Assembly: GCA_034429745.1 (NCBI GenBank)
Contig: DAOUFY010000065.1
Location: 1 to 29,717, forward strand
From: JBAXBF01 sp034429745
GTDB taxonomy: Bacteria > Chloroflexota > Anaerolineae > Anaerolineales > DRKV01
Reading direction: 5' to 3'
DNA: 29,717 bases
Shown here piece by piece: positions 7,400-15,647 of the stretch; within the stretch, counting starts at the first letter, position 1; each line of letters opens with the position of its first letter. The notes under the pieces were generated by a model. The model saw only the letters and a list, made by a program, of their open reading frames with translations, did no database searches and was not told the DNA's origin. Position numbers and translations under genes: made by a program.

Positions 7400-8130
7400 G
7401 GAAAAAAATCCGCTTGGATTCTTTTTTAGTAGAAAATCAATTAGTATCAAGTCGTACTTTAGCGCAAAAATTAATTATGGCAGGTGATGTTACAGTAGAT
7501 GGTAATGTTATATTAAAGCCATCTACTGAGATTATGCCCTCGTCTAACGTTGTAATCTTACAGAAACCGCGCTATGTATCACGTGGTGGTGAAAAATTAG
7601 AAGCCGCCCTTGCGTCCTTCAAAATACAAGTTGAAAATCGCATTTGCGCCGATGTAGGTTCCTCAACCGGCGGCTTTACCGATTGTCTTATCCAGCACGG
7701 AGCAGGAAAAGTTTTTGCTATTGATGTAGGCAAAGGAATTCTTGATTGGCAATTGCGAAATAACCCTAAAGTAATTGTTATGGAGAAAATCAATGCTCGT
7801 TATTTAGAACAATTGCCTGAGCCCGTTTCCTTGATCACTATTGATGTTTCATTTATTTCTCTAAAACTTCTTTTACCTGTAGTCGTAAAATGGTGTTGGA
7901 ATTCCCCTCCCCGTGAACTTATTGCTTTGATTAAACCCCAATTTGAAGTAGGTAAAGAAGAAGCTAGCCGTGCTAAAGGCATTATTCGTGATGAATACTT
8001 GCAAAAGCAAGTTGTAACAGAAGTGTTAGAATATGCCAAGACATTAGGTTTTATACCACAAGGTTATATCCCATCTCCTGTCCTTGGTCAAAAAGGCAAT
8101 CAAGAATTTTTAGGATATTTCACATTGTAA
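7396..8130 (+). CDS. tlyA: TlyA family rRNA 2'-O-methyltransferase
   Basis: TlyA proteins methylate ribose 2'-OH groups in rRNA (in mycobacteria C1409 of 16S and C1920 of 23S) and are also filed as hemolysin A. The 244 residues carry an N-terminal S4 RNA-binding domain (about 1-60, RLDSFLVENQLVSSRTLAQKLI), the YVSRGGEKLEAAL linker and an FtsJ-like domain with the SAM motif DVGSSTGGFTDCLIQ, then DVSFISL and ALIKPQFEVGKE. The start is GTG at 7396, with GGAG about 10 nt before it inside tnaA and a 4-nt overlap (GTGA). Pairing with a catabolic lyase probably reflects compaction and not shared function. Confidence 0.92.
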   Translation: MRKKIRLDSFLVENQLVSSRTLAQKLIMAGDVTVDGNVILKPSTEIMPSSNVVILQKPRYVSRGGEKLEAALASFKIQVENRICADVGSSTGGFTDCLIQHGAGKVFAIDVGKGILDWQLRNNPKVIVMEKINARYLEQLPEPVSLITIDVSFISLKLLLPVVVKWCWNSPPRELIALIKPQFEVGKEEASRAKGIIRDEYLQKQVVTEVLEYAKTLGFIPQGYIPSPVLGQKGNQEFLGYFTL

Positions 8131-8168
8131 TACTTTATACCTATTCAGTTTATATTTATCTTTTTTGT

Positions 8169-8182
8169 AACTTTTTAAAGTT
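8169..8182. promoter_or_regulatory. Inverted repeat upstream of the CopZ-N/BFD gene
   Basis: AACTTT and AAAGTT are separated by TT, 18 nt before the ATG at 8201. It partly overlaps a possible -35 (TTGTAA, 8165-8170). It could be an operator. No good Shine-Dalgarno sequence precedes this gene. Confidence 0.25.
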
Positions 8183-8200
8183 GAACCATTCTTATTAAAC

Positions 8201-8644
8201 ATGAATAATAAAACATCTATTTATGAGGAATTAAATAAATCACAACAAAATCTTTGCCCACAATGTAATCAAAAAGGTTTGCCAATTCAAAAGCAAACTG
8301 TAAAGTCAATGCTTTCAGTTTCCTTGAGGACACTTCGCGATAAAGACTACTACTTTTGCCGTACACAAACATGCCCAATTGTATATTTTTCTGAAGATGG
8401 TGTATCCATTCTTACAACCTCTGTTATTCAGGTAAAGGTTTATCAAAAAGAACCTTTTTCTAAAGATACATTGGTATGCTATTGTTTTAATTACACTGCA
8501 TCTGAACTACGCAATGCTGAACCCAACAACCGACAAGCGATAATTAATGATATAAAAGCCGGCATCAAAGCCAATCAATGTGCTTGCGACCTACGCAATC
8601 CGCAAGGATCATGTTGTTTAGGTAATATTCAAAAAATTAATTAA
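8201..8644 (+). CDS. CopZ-N/BFD-like zinc and [2Fe-2S] protein
   Basis: The 147-residue protein looks like the N-terminal module of Archaeoglobus-type CopZ. It has a zinc-ribbon-like part with C19, C22, C53 and C58, followed by a BFD-like [2Fe-2S] part with CYC (93-95), CAC (127-129) and the PQGSCCLG motif (C138, C139). The heavy-metal-associated domain that makes CopZ a copper chaperone is absent, so a copper role cannot be assumed. An electron-transfer or iron-sulfur accessory role is equally possible. No membrane segment or signal peptide is seen. It precedes the molybdoenzyme by 54 nt and the two may be cotranscribed. Confidence 0.72.
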   Translation: MNNKTSIYEELNKSQQNLCPQCNQKGLPIQKQTVKSMLSVSLRTLRDKDYYFCRTQTCPIVYFSEDGVSILTTSVIQVKVYQKEPFSKDTLVCYCFNYTASELRNAEPNNRQAIINDIKAGIKANQCACDLRNPQGSCCLGNIQKIN

Positions 8645-8698
8645 TCCTACTGAAGAAACTTAATTCCTAAATTTCATAGATTTATTAAAGGGGTAAAA

Positions 8699-9346
8699 AT
8701 GTTGGAGCAAACAAATCAACGCAAAATCTTAGAACAACAAAGGAAAAATGAAGGACGGTTGCCGCCAGGACAATCTTTAACCCGCAGGTTTCCTGTGCTT
8801 CACTACGGTCCCATTCCTACCATTGATCTTCAAAAATGGGATTTCAAAATATGGGGTGAAGTTGAAAAAGAAATAAGTTGGACATGGGACGAATTCATGC
8901 AATTGCCTCGCCGAAAAATCGTCATGGATATCCATTGTGTTACCCGCTGGAGTATGTTTGACACTCATTGGGAAGGTGTTTCTGTAAAGGATCTTGTTGA
9001 TCAAGGATACCTAAAACTATTACCAACGGCTAAATATTGCATTCAGCATGCAGAATATGGTTTCACAGCAAATCTGCCGTTAGAAGTAGTTTTATCCGAT
9101 GTTTTTTTACTGGCAACTCATTATCAAGGAGAGCCATTGACTCCTGAACACGGATATCCATTGAGAGGAATTGTTGGTTATATGCCAGATAAACCCGATA
9201 TTAAAGCAGTGTACTTTTGGAAAGGAGCAAAATGGCTAAGAGGTCTCGAGTTTACTCAAGAAGATCGCTTGGGCTTTTGGGAACAAGCCGGCTATCATAA
9301 CGAAGCAGATGTTTGGAAGGAACAGCGAACAATATACGACCTTTAG
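8699..9346 (+). CDS. Sulfite-oxidase-like molybdopterin oxidoreductase (YuiH type)
   Basis: The 215-residue protein has the oxidoreductase molybdopterin-binding fold. Key segments are FKIWGEVEKEISWTWDEFMQLP, the molybdenum-ligand cysteine C80 in DIHCVTRWS, HAEYGFTANLPLEVVL, PLTPEHGYPLRGIVGYMPD and FWKGAKWLRGLEF. It stops where sulfite oxidases have their dimerisation domain. It has no Tat or Sec signal, so unlike MsrP it should be cytoplasmic. The substrate is unknown. AAAGGGG stands 6 nt before the ATG. It converges on RNase Z with only 6 nt between stop codons and no terminator hairpin that I can see. Confidence 0.85.
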   Translation: MLEQTNQRKILEQQRKNEGRLPPGQSLTRRFPVLHYGPIPTIDLQKWDFKIWGEVEKEISWTWDEFMQLPRRKIVMDIHCVTRWSMFDTHWEGVSVKDLVDQGYLKLLPTAKYCIQHAEYGFTANLPLEVVLSDVFLLATHYQGEPLTPEHGYPLRGIVGYMPDKPDIKAVYFWKGAKWLRGLEFTQEDRLGFWEQAGYHNEADVWKEQRTIYDL

Positions 9347-9352
9347 CTGCTA

Positions 9353-10279
9353 TTACTCATCCTCTTCTCTTTTTATTTTATAAATATCAAAATCTCGGGC
9401 AATATAGGAATTGCTGAAGTATCGACGCGCTTCGTCTTGTACATCCTTTTCTCTATAACGGCGTGAGATGTGCGTTAATACCAATTTTTTCACGTTCTCG
9501 CTTGCAGCCAGTTCAGCCGCCATGCGTGCAGTTAGATGACCAAACTGTGTAGCAATTTCTGCTTCCTCATCCAAATAAGTTGCTTCACACACAAAAAGAT
9601 CAGCATTAGTAACAATGCCTCTTAAACATTCCACATCCCCCACATCACCACTGAACACCACTTTTATTCCAGGTTTTTCTGTTCCAAGAACATCATCAGG
9701 GTTAATCACTCGACCGTCAGCTAATTGAACCGATTTTCCATTAACCAACTCTTTTCGCCATGGACCTGGAGGAATGTTTAATTTCTCTGCCTTTTCGACC
9801 AGAAAAGGACGCTTTGCTTTTTCTTCAAAGATAAAACCTAAACAATCAGGTCCTCGATGAGTAACCGAAAAAGCCGTAACGTGAAATTCCTCATGATCAA
9901 ATATAATGCCCGGCTTAATTTCTGTTAAGCGTAAGTCCATTGGAGGGTTATTTTTTCCTAAAACTACTCCATAAATTAAAGTTCGAATTCTTTCCAATGC
10001 TGTAGGAGCAGCCATAATTTCTAATTCATCAATGGTCTCCCAGCGCATGAAGGTAGATATTAAGCCGCCAATTCCTAATAAATGATCTAAATGGTGATGA
10101 GTAATAAGTATCCTATTCAACCGTCGAAAACCCAAGCCGGCTTGTAAAATCTGCCTTTGAGTTCCCTCACCACAATCTAGAAGAAATCTAAACTCATTAT
10201 GGCTGATCACCTGAGCTGATAAATTGCGGTTTATAGATGGAGCTGATGCTGATGTCCCTAAAAATATAACCTCAAACAC
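9353..10279 (-). CDS. rnz: Ribonuclease Z
   Basis: RNase Z removes the 3' trailer of tRNA precursors. The 308-residue protein is a short-form metallo-beta-lactamase with LGTSASAPSINRN at the start, the zinc motif HHHLDH at 61-66 (H61, H63, D65, H66), FSGDVGDVE near 210, GHLTARMAAELA near 245 and a C-terminal LTHISRRY. These are all standard RNase Z marks. The start is GTG at 10279, supported by AGAGGA (10288-10283) 3 nt upstream; no nearby ATG fits. It lies downstream of the enolase terminator on the same strand, so it may have its own promoter or depend on read-through. Confidence 0.95.
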   Translation of the reverse strand: MFEVIFLGTSASAPSINRNLSAQVISHNEFRFLLDCGEGTQRQILQAGLGFRRLNRILITHHHLDHLLGIGGLISTFMRWETIDELEIMAAPTALERIRTLIYGVVLGKNNPPMDLRLTEIKPGIIFDHEEFHVTAFSVTHRGPDCLGFIFEEKAKRPFLVEKAEKLNIPPGPWRKELVNGKSVQLADGRVINPDDVLGTEKPGIKVVFSGDVGDVECLRGIVTNADLFVCEATYLDEEAEIATQFGHLTARMAAELAASENVKKLVLTHISRRYREKDVQDEARRYFSNSYIARDFDIYKIKREEDE

Positions 10280-10310
10280 GATTCCTCTTATCTTTACAAC
10301 GATATGTTGA

Positions 10311-10351
10311 TTAAGAAAAATTACCCGAAGGGAAGTCGCTCCACTTCGGGT
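10311..10351 (-). terminator. Intrinsic terminator after enolase
   Basis: On the minus strand ACCCGAAG (10351-10344) pairs with CTTCGGGT (10330-10323), and an inner GGA/TCC extends the stem after a one-base mismatch. TAATTTTTCTT follows. It begins 22 nt after the enolase stop and separates eno from rnz. Confidence 0.8.
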
Positions 10352-10373
10352 TATATATATTTTAATCCAACGT

Positions 10374-11675
10374 TTAGTACCCTAAGATTGCCCAACCGCC
10401 ATAGCTGGCTTCATTGCCTAATTCTTCTTCAATCCGAAGTAGTTGATTGTATTTGGCTACTCTGTCTGAGCGGGCAGGAGCACCAGTTTTAATTTGACCC
10501 ATGTTCAATGCTACTGCCAGATCCGCAATTGTGCTGTCTTCTGTCTCGCCAGAGCGATGCGAAGTAACAGCTCGATACCCCGCTCGGAAACACATTTGTA
10601 CTGCCTTGATGGTCTCAGTCAAGGTACCTATTTGATTAAGTTTTACTAAAAGGGCATTGCAGGCTTTTTCTTTGATTGCTCGGCTTACGCGTTCTGGATT
10701 GGTAACAAGAAGATCGTCGCCAACGATCTGAATTTTACTTCCCAATTCTTTCGTTAAAAGCTTCCAGCCTTCCCAATCATCTTGAGCTAACCCATCTTCC
10801 AAAGAGACAATCGGATATTGATCTACCCATGATTTCCAATACTCAACCATTTGCTCGCTTGTAAGCTTTTTGCCTTCTTTTCGCAAGTTATATAGTTTTG
10901 TATCTTCCTCATATAATTCAGAAGCAGCTGGATCTAATGCAATAGCTACATCTTGATTTATTCCTGCTTTATAGCCAGCTTTATGAACAGCTTCGAGAAT
11001 CAACTCAACTGCTTCCGCATTAGCCTTTAATGCTGGTGCATACCCTCCCTCATCTCCAACCAATGTAGCATAACCTTTGGACTTTAAAACGGCTTTTAAT
11101 GCTTGATAAATCTCAGAACCCCATCTTAATGCTTCAGCAAAACTGGGAGCACCTAATGGCATAATCATAAATTCCTGCGCATCAGTGGACTGCCAACCCG
11201 TATGAGCACCGCCATTAAGAATATTCATCATGGGAACAGGTAACACATGTGCATAAACCCCGCCAATATAGCGATAAAGCGGCATTTCCAACGCGTTCGC
11301 TGCAGCTTTAGCTACTGCTAAACTTGTACCTAGGATGGCATTTGCTCCAAGTTTTGACTTATTTGGAGTTCCGTCCAACTCTAGTAACCGTGAATCAATC
11401 GCCTTCTGTTCAACAGCATCCATGTCGTATAAGGCATCCAATATAGGTCCATTTACATTTTCTACTGCTTGCCGAACACCTTTACCGCCATATCTACCTT
11501 TATCATTATCGCGAAGTTCCAATGCTTCGTGCACGCCGGTTGACGCACCTGAAGGTACAGCAGCTCTTCCTACACTTCCATCAGCTAAATAGACTTCCAC
11601 CTCAACGGTTGGGTTTCCACGAGAATCTAGAATCTCACGCCCAATAATATCTTCGATTAATGTATTCATCGTCAT
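10374..11675 (-). CDS. eno: Enolase
   Basis: Enolase interconverts 2-phosphoglycerate and phosphoenolpyruvate in glycolysis. The 433-residue protein is full length and carries VPSGASTGVHEALELRD, the LNGGAHTG loop, GDEGGYAP, SLEDGLAQDDW, GDDLLVTNPERV, LVKLNQIGTLTET and the SHRSGETED signature, so magnesium and substrate ligands are intact. The first of two near ATGs (11675) is preferred because AAGGAG stands 8 nt before it. It follows the RNHCP gene by 47 nt and is the last gene before the terminator. It also makes the PEP that the nearby DAHP synthases and PTS use, though this reflects metabolism and not proven coregulation. Confidence 0.98.
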   Translation of the reverse strand: MTMNTLIEDIIGREILDSRGNPTVEVEVYLADGSVGRAAVPSGASTGVHEALELRDNDKGRYGGKGVRQAVENVNGPILDALYDMDAVEQKAIDSRLLELDGTPNKSKLGANAILGTSLAVAKAAANALEMPLYRYIGGVYAHVLPVPMMNILNGGAHTGWQSTDAQEFMIMPLGAPSFAEALRWGSEIYQALKAVLKSKGYATLVGDEGGYAPALKANAEAVELILEAVHKAGYKAGINQDVAIALDPAASELYEEDTKLYNLRKEGKKLTSEQMVEYWKSWVDQYPIVSLEDGLAQDDWEGWKLLTKELGSKIQIVGDDLLVTNPERVSRAIKEKACNALLVKLNQIGTLTETIKAVQMCFRAGYRAVTSHRSGETEDSTIADLAVALNMGQIKTGAPARSDRVAKYNQLLRIEEELGNEASYGGWAILGY

Positions 11676-11722
11676 AGGTTTTTCTCCTTAGTATAATTTA
11701 CCATATATATTTTTGGTTTCAC

Positions 11723-12049
11723 TTATTTTACTACATTTTCAAGCATTAGCTGAATGACTAAAGAAAAATTATCACTTTGTATAGTATCAGTTGCGAGTTT
11801 ATTGACTTTAGTTTCACCACATTTTAAACAACGATGGATAATTTGATACCCTTTTGGGGAATTAGATCGTATTCCTATTGGCTCCATTAATCCTCCACAT
11901 GCATTTGCCCGATCACCTGGAAAATCATCCACGTGTTTTGAGTACAAACATTCAGGACAGTGATTTCTATAGCTTCCATTGCTCAATGGAAGAACCTTGC
12001 ATCCACAATGCTCACAAATGAAACCTTTATTTTCTTCTTTCCTTCCCAT
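11723..12049 (-). CDS. RNHCP domain zinc-binding protein
   Basis: This 108-residue protein is recognised by its central YRNHCPECLYSKHVDD, the RNHCP signature, framed by an N-terminal CEHCG pair and a C-terminal CLKCGETK pair. That gives at least six cysteines for zinc. The family has no established biochemical function. The fold suggests RNA or DNA binding, which is inference. It sits between the glycosyltransferase and enolase with gaps of 16 and 47 nt, so cotranscription is likely. No clear Shine-Dalgarno sequence precedes the ATG. Confidence 0.85.
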   Translation of the reverse strand: MGRKEENKGFICEHCGCKVLPLSNGSYRNHCPECLYSKHVDDFPGDRANACGGLMEPIGIRSNSPKGYQIIHRCLKCGETKVNKLATDTIQSDNFSLVIQLMLENVVK

Positions 12050-12065
12050 ATCAGTACTTTATGAC

Positions 12066-12761
12066 CTAATCTACAAAGCGATACTTTATCAATGCCCATA
12101 AAGCATCAAATGCATCTTTTAGTCCAATCTTTTTCCCTTCCTCATAATCGCGTGGATTAAAACTTATCGGCACTTCAAAGAGACGCATTTTTCGTTTGAG
12201 AAACTTCGCTGTTATTTCTGGTTCCAAATCAAATCGTTTTGAGCGTAATTCAATTCCTTCAATCGCCTTTCTTGTAAACATCTTATAGCCAGTTTCCATA
12301 TCGGTCAGAATGGCATCATACAGTATATTTGTTACAAAAGTAAGAATGTGATTAGCAACCATGTGCCAAAACATCGTTGAACGTCTTGGAGCACCCAAAA
12401 AACGCGATCCATACACCACATCTGCTTTTTTTTCTTTTATGGGTTTAAGCAACTCAGGTATTTCGCGCGGGTCATACTCTAAATCCGCATCTTGTATGAT
12501 AAGCACATCACCTTTAGCTTGTTTTATACCATAACTAACCGCGCTTCCTTTGCCTTCATTCTTTTCCTTAAAGTAAATTTCCAACAATGGTTTCCTATCC
12601 CATGATTGCTTAATATCGGCAAGTATTTCCCGAGTTCCATCTGTAGAACCATCATCTACAACGATAATCTCTTTGACTATTTCCAATTCAGCAACGTTAT
12701 GAATTATTTCTCGAATGGTTGAAGCTTCATTGTAGGCAGGGATAATAATAGATAAATTCAT
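12066..12761 (-). CDS. Family 2 glycosyltransferase, DPM1-like
   Basis: This is a GT-A glycosyltransferase of the dolichol/polyprenol-phosphate mannosyl- or glucosyltransferase group. The 231 residues show LSIIIPAYNEASTIREII at the start, EIIVVDDGSTDGTREIL, GKGSAVSYGIKQAKGDVLIIQDADLEYDP (the DAD metal site) and VVYGSRFLG. It ends without the C-terminal membrane helices of GtrB or ArnC enzymes, so it is probably peripheral. The likely product is a polyprenyl-phosphate sugar for cell-surface glycosylation. The ATG has no Shine-Dalgarno sequence and sits 8 nt after a TATAAT, suggesting leaderless initiation. Confidence 0.85.
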   Translation of the reverse strand: MNLSIIIPAYNEASTIREIIHNVAELEIVKEIIVVDDGSTDGTREILADIKQSWDRKPLLEIYFKEKNEGKGSAVSYGIKQAKGDVLIIQDADLEYDPREIPELLKPIKEKKADVVYGSRFLGAPRRSTMFWHMVANHILTFVTNILYDAILTDMETGYKMFTRKAIEGIELRSKRFDLEPEITAKFLKRKMRLFEVPISFNPRDYEEGKKIGLKDAFDALWALIKYRFVD

Positions 12762-12769
12762 AATATTCG

Positions 12770-12797
12770 ATTATAAGCGATTTTTTACTCTTGACAA
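12770..12797 (-). promoter_or_regulatory. Promoter for the GT2-RNHCP-eno unit, probably leaderless
   Basis: The minus strand has TTGTCA (12797-12792), a 16-nt spacer and TATAAT (12775-12770). The ATG of the glycosyltransferase begins at 12761, 8 nt after the -10, so the predicted transcript begins at or next to the start codon. The -35 lies in CTTGACAAG, whose plus strand reads TTGACA toward the divergent dehydrogenase. I found no matching plus-strand -10 for it. Confidence 0.7.
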
Positions 12798-12882
12798 GCT
12801 AAAACGATAAACCTCATTTTTTATTACACAATTAGGCAAAATATAGTAGAATATTCCCAACCTAACCGAAAAAGGATTTACC

Positions 12883-13899
12883 ATGCGAAAAAAGTCAATC
12901 TTAATCACCGGCGCAGCAGGTGAAGTAGGACAAGCTCTCATTTCACGCCTCGTTGAAGAAACTAGCAGCACCATAGTAACCCTAGACTTAAAAGATTTGC
13001 CCTCAACATTAATGAGTAAGGTTACTCATGTTCGTGGAGACATTCTTGATAAAGCCCTTATTGATCGATTAGTTAGCGAGTATGAATTTTATGAAATCTA
13101 TCATTTAGCCGCATTATTATCAACTCGAGCCGAGTTTTCTCCTGATGCTGCTCATCAAGTTAATGTTGCAGGCACAATGGAAATGCTGCACATGGCAGCT
13201 CAGCAATCGGAGTGGCGGCGCGAAGCCGTTCGTTTCATCTTCCCAAGCTCCATTGCTGTCTTTGGCTTACCAGATCGAGAAACAAAAGAACGCTATGCAC
13301 GGGTTCGTGAATGGGAATGGAATTACCCTCGAACAATGTATGGTTGCAACAAACTCTATTGTGAAATGCTCGGAATTTATTTTAGTGATCACTATCGCCA
13401 ATTAGCGGCTCAACAACCTGTTATGTTGGATTTCCGCGCAGTGCGATTTCCAGGACTTATAAGCGCATTTACTGTACCAAGCGGTGGAACAAGTGATTAC
13501 GGGCCTGAAATGATCCATGCTGCAGCTAAAGGGGAGCCCTACGCTTGTTTTGTGCGTCCTGATGTACGAATACCTTTTATGGCAATGCCAGATGCAATCA
13601 AAGCTCTTCTTTGTTTAGCTAGCGCACCTCGTGAAAAATTATCCCGCCATGACTATAATGTTACCAGTTTTAGCTTATCTGCCGAGGAATTTAGAGAATG
13701 GGTATTAAAATATTTCCCCAATGCCCAAATTTCTTTTAACCCCGATCTTAAACGTCAAGCCATCGTTGACAGTTGGCCTGCTGATTTAGATGACAGCGCT
13801 GCTCGTCGAGATTGGGGTTGGCAACCAGACTATGATGTTCAAAGAGCTTTTGAGGAGTATCTAGTTCCTAATATTAAAGCTCGATATCACAGTAAATGA
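12883..13899 (+). CDS. SDR L-threonine 3-dehydrogenase-like protein
   Basis: The 338-residue protein is an extended short-chain dehydrogenase: GAAGEVGQALISRL (NAD Rossmann motif, about residues 9-22), YHLAALLSTRAE, FPSSIAVFG, and catalytic YGCNK (Tyr/Lys pair near 150). Later segments RFPGLISAF, PSGGTSDYG, PFMAMPDAIKAL and DSWPADLDDSAARRDWGWQPDYD match the SDR-type L-threonine 3-dehydrogenases, which make 2-amino-3-oxobutyrate. D-erythronate dehydrogenase or another NAD-epimerase is an alternative. AAAGGA stands 6 nt before the ATG. The stop overlaps the longest version of the next ORF. I see no 2-amino-3-ketobutyrate ligase (kbl) nearby. Confidence 0.75.
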   Translation: MRKKSILITGAAGEVGQALISRLVEETSSTIVTLDLKDLPSTLMSKVTHVRGDILDKALIDRLVSEYEFYEIYHLAALLSTRAEFSPDAAHQVNVAGTMEMLHMAAQQSEWRREAVRFIFPSSIAVFGLPDRETKERYARVREWEWNYPRTMYGCNKLYCEMLGIYFSDHYRQLAAQQPVMLDFRAVRFPGLISAFTVPSGGTSDYGPEMIHAAAKGEPYACFVRPDVRIPFMAMPDAIKALLCLASAPREKLSRHDYNVTSFSLSAEEFREWVLKYFPNAQISFNPDLKRQAIVDSWPADLDDSAARRDWGWQPDYDVQRAFEEYLVPNIKARYHSK

Positions 13900-13922
13900 A
13901 GTTTTCATCCTTTGGAGGTAAG

Positions 13923-14822
13923 ATGTCTTCAGAGCGTTTAAGAGTAGGTTACATCGGCTTAGGAATAATGGGCAAGCCGATGGCTTACAATATATTAAAA
14001 GCCGGCTTTCCACTCACTGTTCATAACCGTAGCCGAACATCGGTACTTGAACTTGTAGCTAAAGGCGCAAAAGAAGCTCATTCACCAGCTGAAGTTGCTC
14101 AATCTGTTGATGTTGTTTTTACAAACCTTCCTGATTCAGCAGATGTGGAGAGCGTTGTACTTGGTAAAAATGGTATTATTGAAGGTGCACACTCAGGACT
14201 AATTTTCGTTGACAATTCAACGATAAAACCTTCAACATCTCAACACATATCAGTCGAATTGGCTAAAAAAGGAGTAATGAGCTTAGATGCTCCCGTCAGT
14301 GGAGGTCAAATTGGTGCACAAAATGGAACCTTAACAATTATGGTTGGAGGGCCTAAAGAAGCTTTAGAAAAAGTTACCCCCATACTAGAATCTATCGGCA
14401 AAAAGATAACCCACATTGGTGATGCCGGCACAGGACAAATAGCAAAAGCAGCCAACCAAATTATGGTCGCAGCACAGATGGTTGCTATGGGTGAATTACT
14501 GATTTTTGCCAAAAAAGCTGGAGCTGATCCTCAAAAAGTGGTAGAAGCCATAAAAAACGGCGCCGCTCAATGTTGGACATTGGATCAAAAACCCCCGCGT
14601 TTATTTTTTGGCAACCGCTCACCAGGTTTCAAAGCTTACATGCAAGCTAAAGATTTGGGTATTGTCATCGAGACAGCTCGTCAAGTTGGCGCTGTTTTGC
14701 CCGCCACTGCCGTCGCCTCACAGCTATTTCAGGCAATGATTCAAATGAATTTAGGGGAACTCGATAATTCTGCAGTTATAGCAGTTATCGAAGCACTTTC
14801 AGGGACAACCTTGCTTGATTGA
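13923..14822 (+). CDS. Beta-hydroxyacid dehydrogenase (GarR/3-hydroxyisobutyrate dehydrogenase family)
   Basis: This NAD(P)-dependent enzyme should interconvert a 3-hydroxyacid and its semialdehyde, for example glycerate and tartronate semialdehyde. Motifs are VGYIGLGIMGKPMAYNILKAG (Rossmann), FTNLPDSADVE, VDNSTIKP, DAPVSGGQIGAQNGTL (substrate loop) and GDAGTGQIAKAANQ with the catalytic lysine. The reading frame is open from an ATG at 13896 that overlaps the previous stop. I prefer 13923 because GGAGGTAAG lies directly before it and the protein then begins at the conserved strand, giving 299 residues as in the family. The substrate is not determinable here. It forms an operon with the upstream SDR. 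Confidence 0.88.
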   Translation: MSSERLRVGYIGLGIMGKPMAYNILKAGFPLTVHNRSRTSVLELVAKGAKEAHSPAEVAQSVDVVFTNLPDSADVESVVLGKNGIIEGAHSGLIFVDNSTIKPSTSQHISVELAKKGVMSLDAPVSGGQIGAQNGTLTIMVGGPKEALEKVTPILESIGKKITHIGDAGTGQIAKAANQIMVAAQMVAMGELLIFAKKAGADPQKVVEAIKNGAAQCWTLDQKPPRLFFGNRSPGFKAYMQAKDLGIVIETARQVGAVLPATAVASQLFQAMIQMNLGELDNSAVIAVIEALSGTTLLD

Positions 14823-14892
14823 ACTCACTTGCTTTGATATTTACTCTCAAAATATTTATTTTTTGAAAAGCAGAGGAAATTTTTTCATAGCT

Positions 14893-15564
14893 CTAGTTCA
14901 ACATTAAACCATGCCCTCGCACAGTCGTAATATACGAGTGGTTTGGATCGATTTCCATGATCCTTTCCCTCAATCTTCTTACTAAAGCATCTAGAGCTTG
15001 CTCAGTAACCCCGGCTATATTTTCTTCACCCCAAACATAAGCAATGATATCGCGGCGAGGCACTACTTTCCCATAATTCTGATATAAAATTTCTAATAGC
15101 TTAAATTGCAACAAAGAAAGGGGAGGTTTTATTTCCTTGTCTCCTACCCATACTTTATGTGATCTTTTATCCAACCTCAGGTGTGGTTTTTCTTTTGCTT
15201 CGAAAAAATGCTTATCATCTTCAGCAGATATCTTAACCGGTAAAGTTACATCTGCATTGAGAAGCGTAAATTGTTGAGCTAAAGATATTTGAAAGACATC
15301 TTCTTCTTTTAGTAAAGTTGGGGCAGTTATCAATTGTCCATTATGATACGATCCGTTTTTACTACCCAAATCTTCTAAAATCACCCCTTGTTCAGTCAAG
15401 GTTAACTTGGCGTGAAATCTGGATACTTGTTGGCTAGGAATTACAATATCACATTCCTCATCGCGACCAATAACAAGGGTATCCTTGATGATCCATCGTT
15501 GACCATCAAACTGACCACCTTGCGCTACTATCAATGGATAGTCGGTTCTCATATTCCCCATCAT
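14893..15564 (-). CDS. FHA domain plus OmpR-type winged-helix regulator
   Basis: The 223-residue protein joins an N-terminal FHA phosphothreonine-binding domain (about 10-95: VIGRDEECDI, VSRFHAKL with R34, S48, R49 and H51, and EDLGSKNGSYHNG) to a C-terminal transcriptional regulatory domain of the OmpR/PhoB type (about 127-223: LSLLQFKLLEILYQN, VVPRRDIIAYVWGEE, DALVRRLRERI, TTVRGHGLML). There is no receiver domain. The input is therefore probably a phosphothreonine mark, and the divergently encoded Ser/Thr kinase is the obvious partner. Starts at 15564, 15561 and 15552 are all possible. The TATAAT five nt upstream of the first favours leaderless initiation at one of the first two. Confidence 0.9.
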   Translation of the reverse strand: MMGNMRTDYPLIVAQGGQFDGQRWIIKDTLVIGRDEECDIVIPSQQVSRFHAKLTLTEQGVILEDLGSKNGSYHNGQLITAPTLLKEEDVFQISLAQQFTLLNADVTLPVKISAEDDKHFFEAKEKPHLRLDKRSHKVWVGDKEIKPPLSLLQFKLLEILYQNYGKVVPRRDIIAYVWGEENIAGVTEQALDALVRRLRERIMEIDPNHSYITTVRGHGLMLN

Positions 15565-15569
15565 TAATC

Positions 15570-15598
15570 ATTATACTCAAGAATTATATTTTTTCCAA
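15570..15598 (-). promoter_or_regulatory. Promoter of the FHA regulator gene
   Basis: The minus strand has TTGGAA (15598-15593), a 17-nt spacer and TATAAT (15575-15570), followed after 5 nt by ATGATG. The same 83-bp interval carries a plus-strand TATAAT (15611-15616) toward the kinase, so the two divergent promoters overlap and are open to joint control. Confidence 0.6.
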
Positions 15599-15647
15599 CC
15601 AATTTTATATTATAATATCCATCCTATCAGAAGAAGAGAATCATCAA

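Noticed and set aside
13896..13922. Upstream ATG of the beta-hydroxyacid dehydrogenase overlapping the SDR stop
   Set aside because: It adds nine poorly conserved residues. GGAGGTAAG directly before the ATG at 13923 marks the better start.
14823..14892. Terminator between the beta-hydroxyacid dehydrogenase and the FHA gene
   Set aside because: Only a weak A/T hairpin (around TCAAAA and TTTTTGA) is present. It is not convincing as a terminator.
15534..15647. N-terminal extension of the Ser/Thr kinase
   Set aside because: It overlaps the divergent FHA gene and the intergenic promoters, and is not kinase-like. ATG 15648 has a Shine-Dalgarno-like site.
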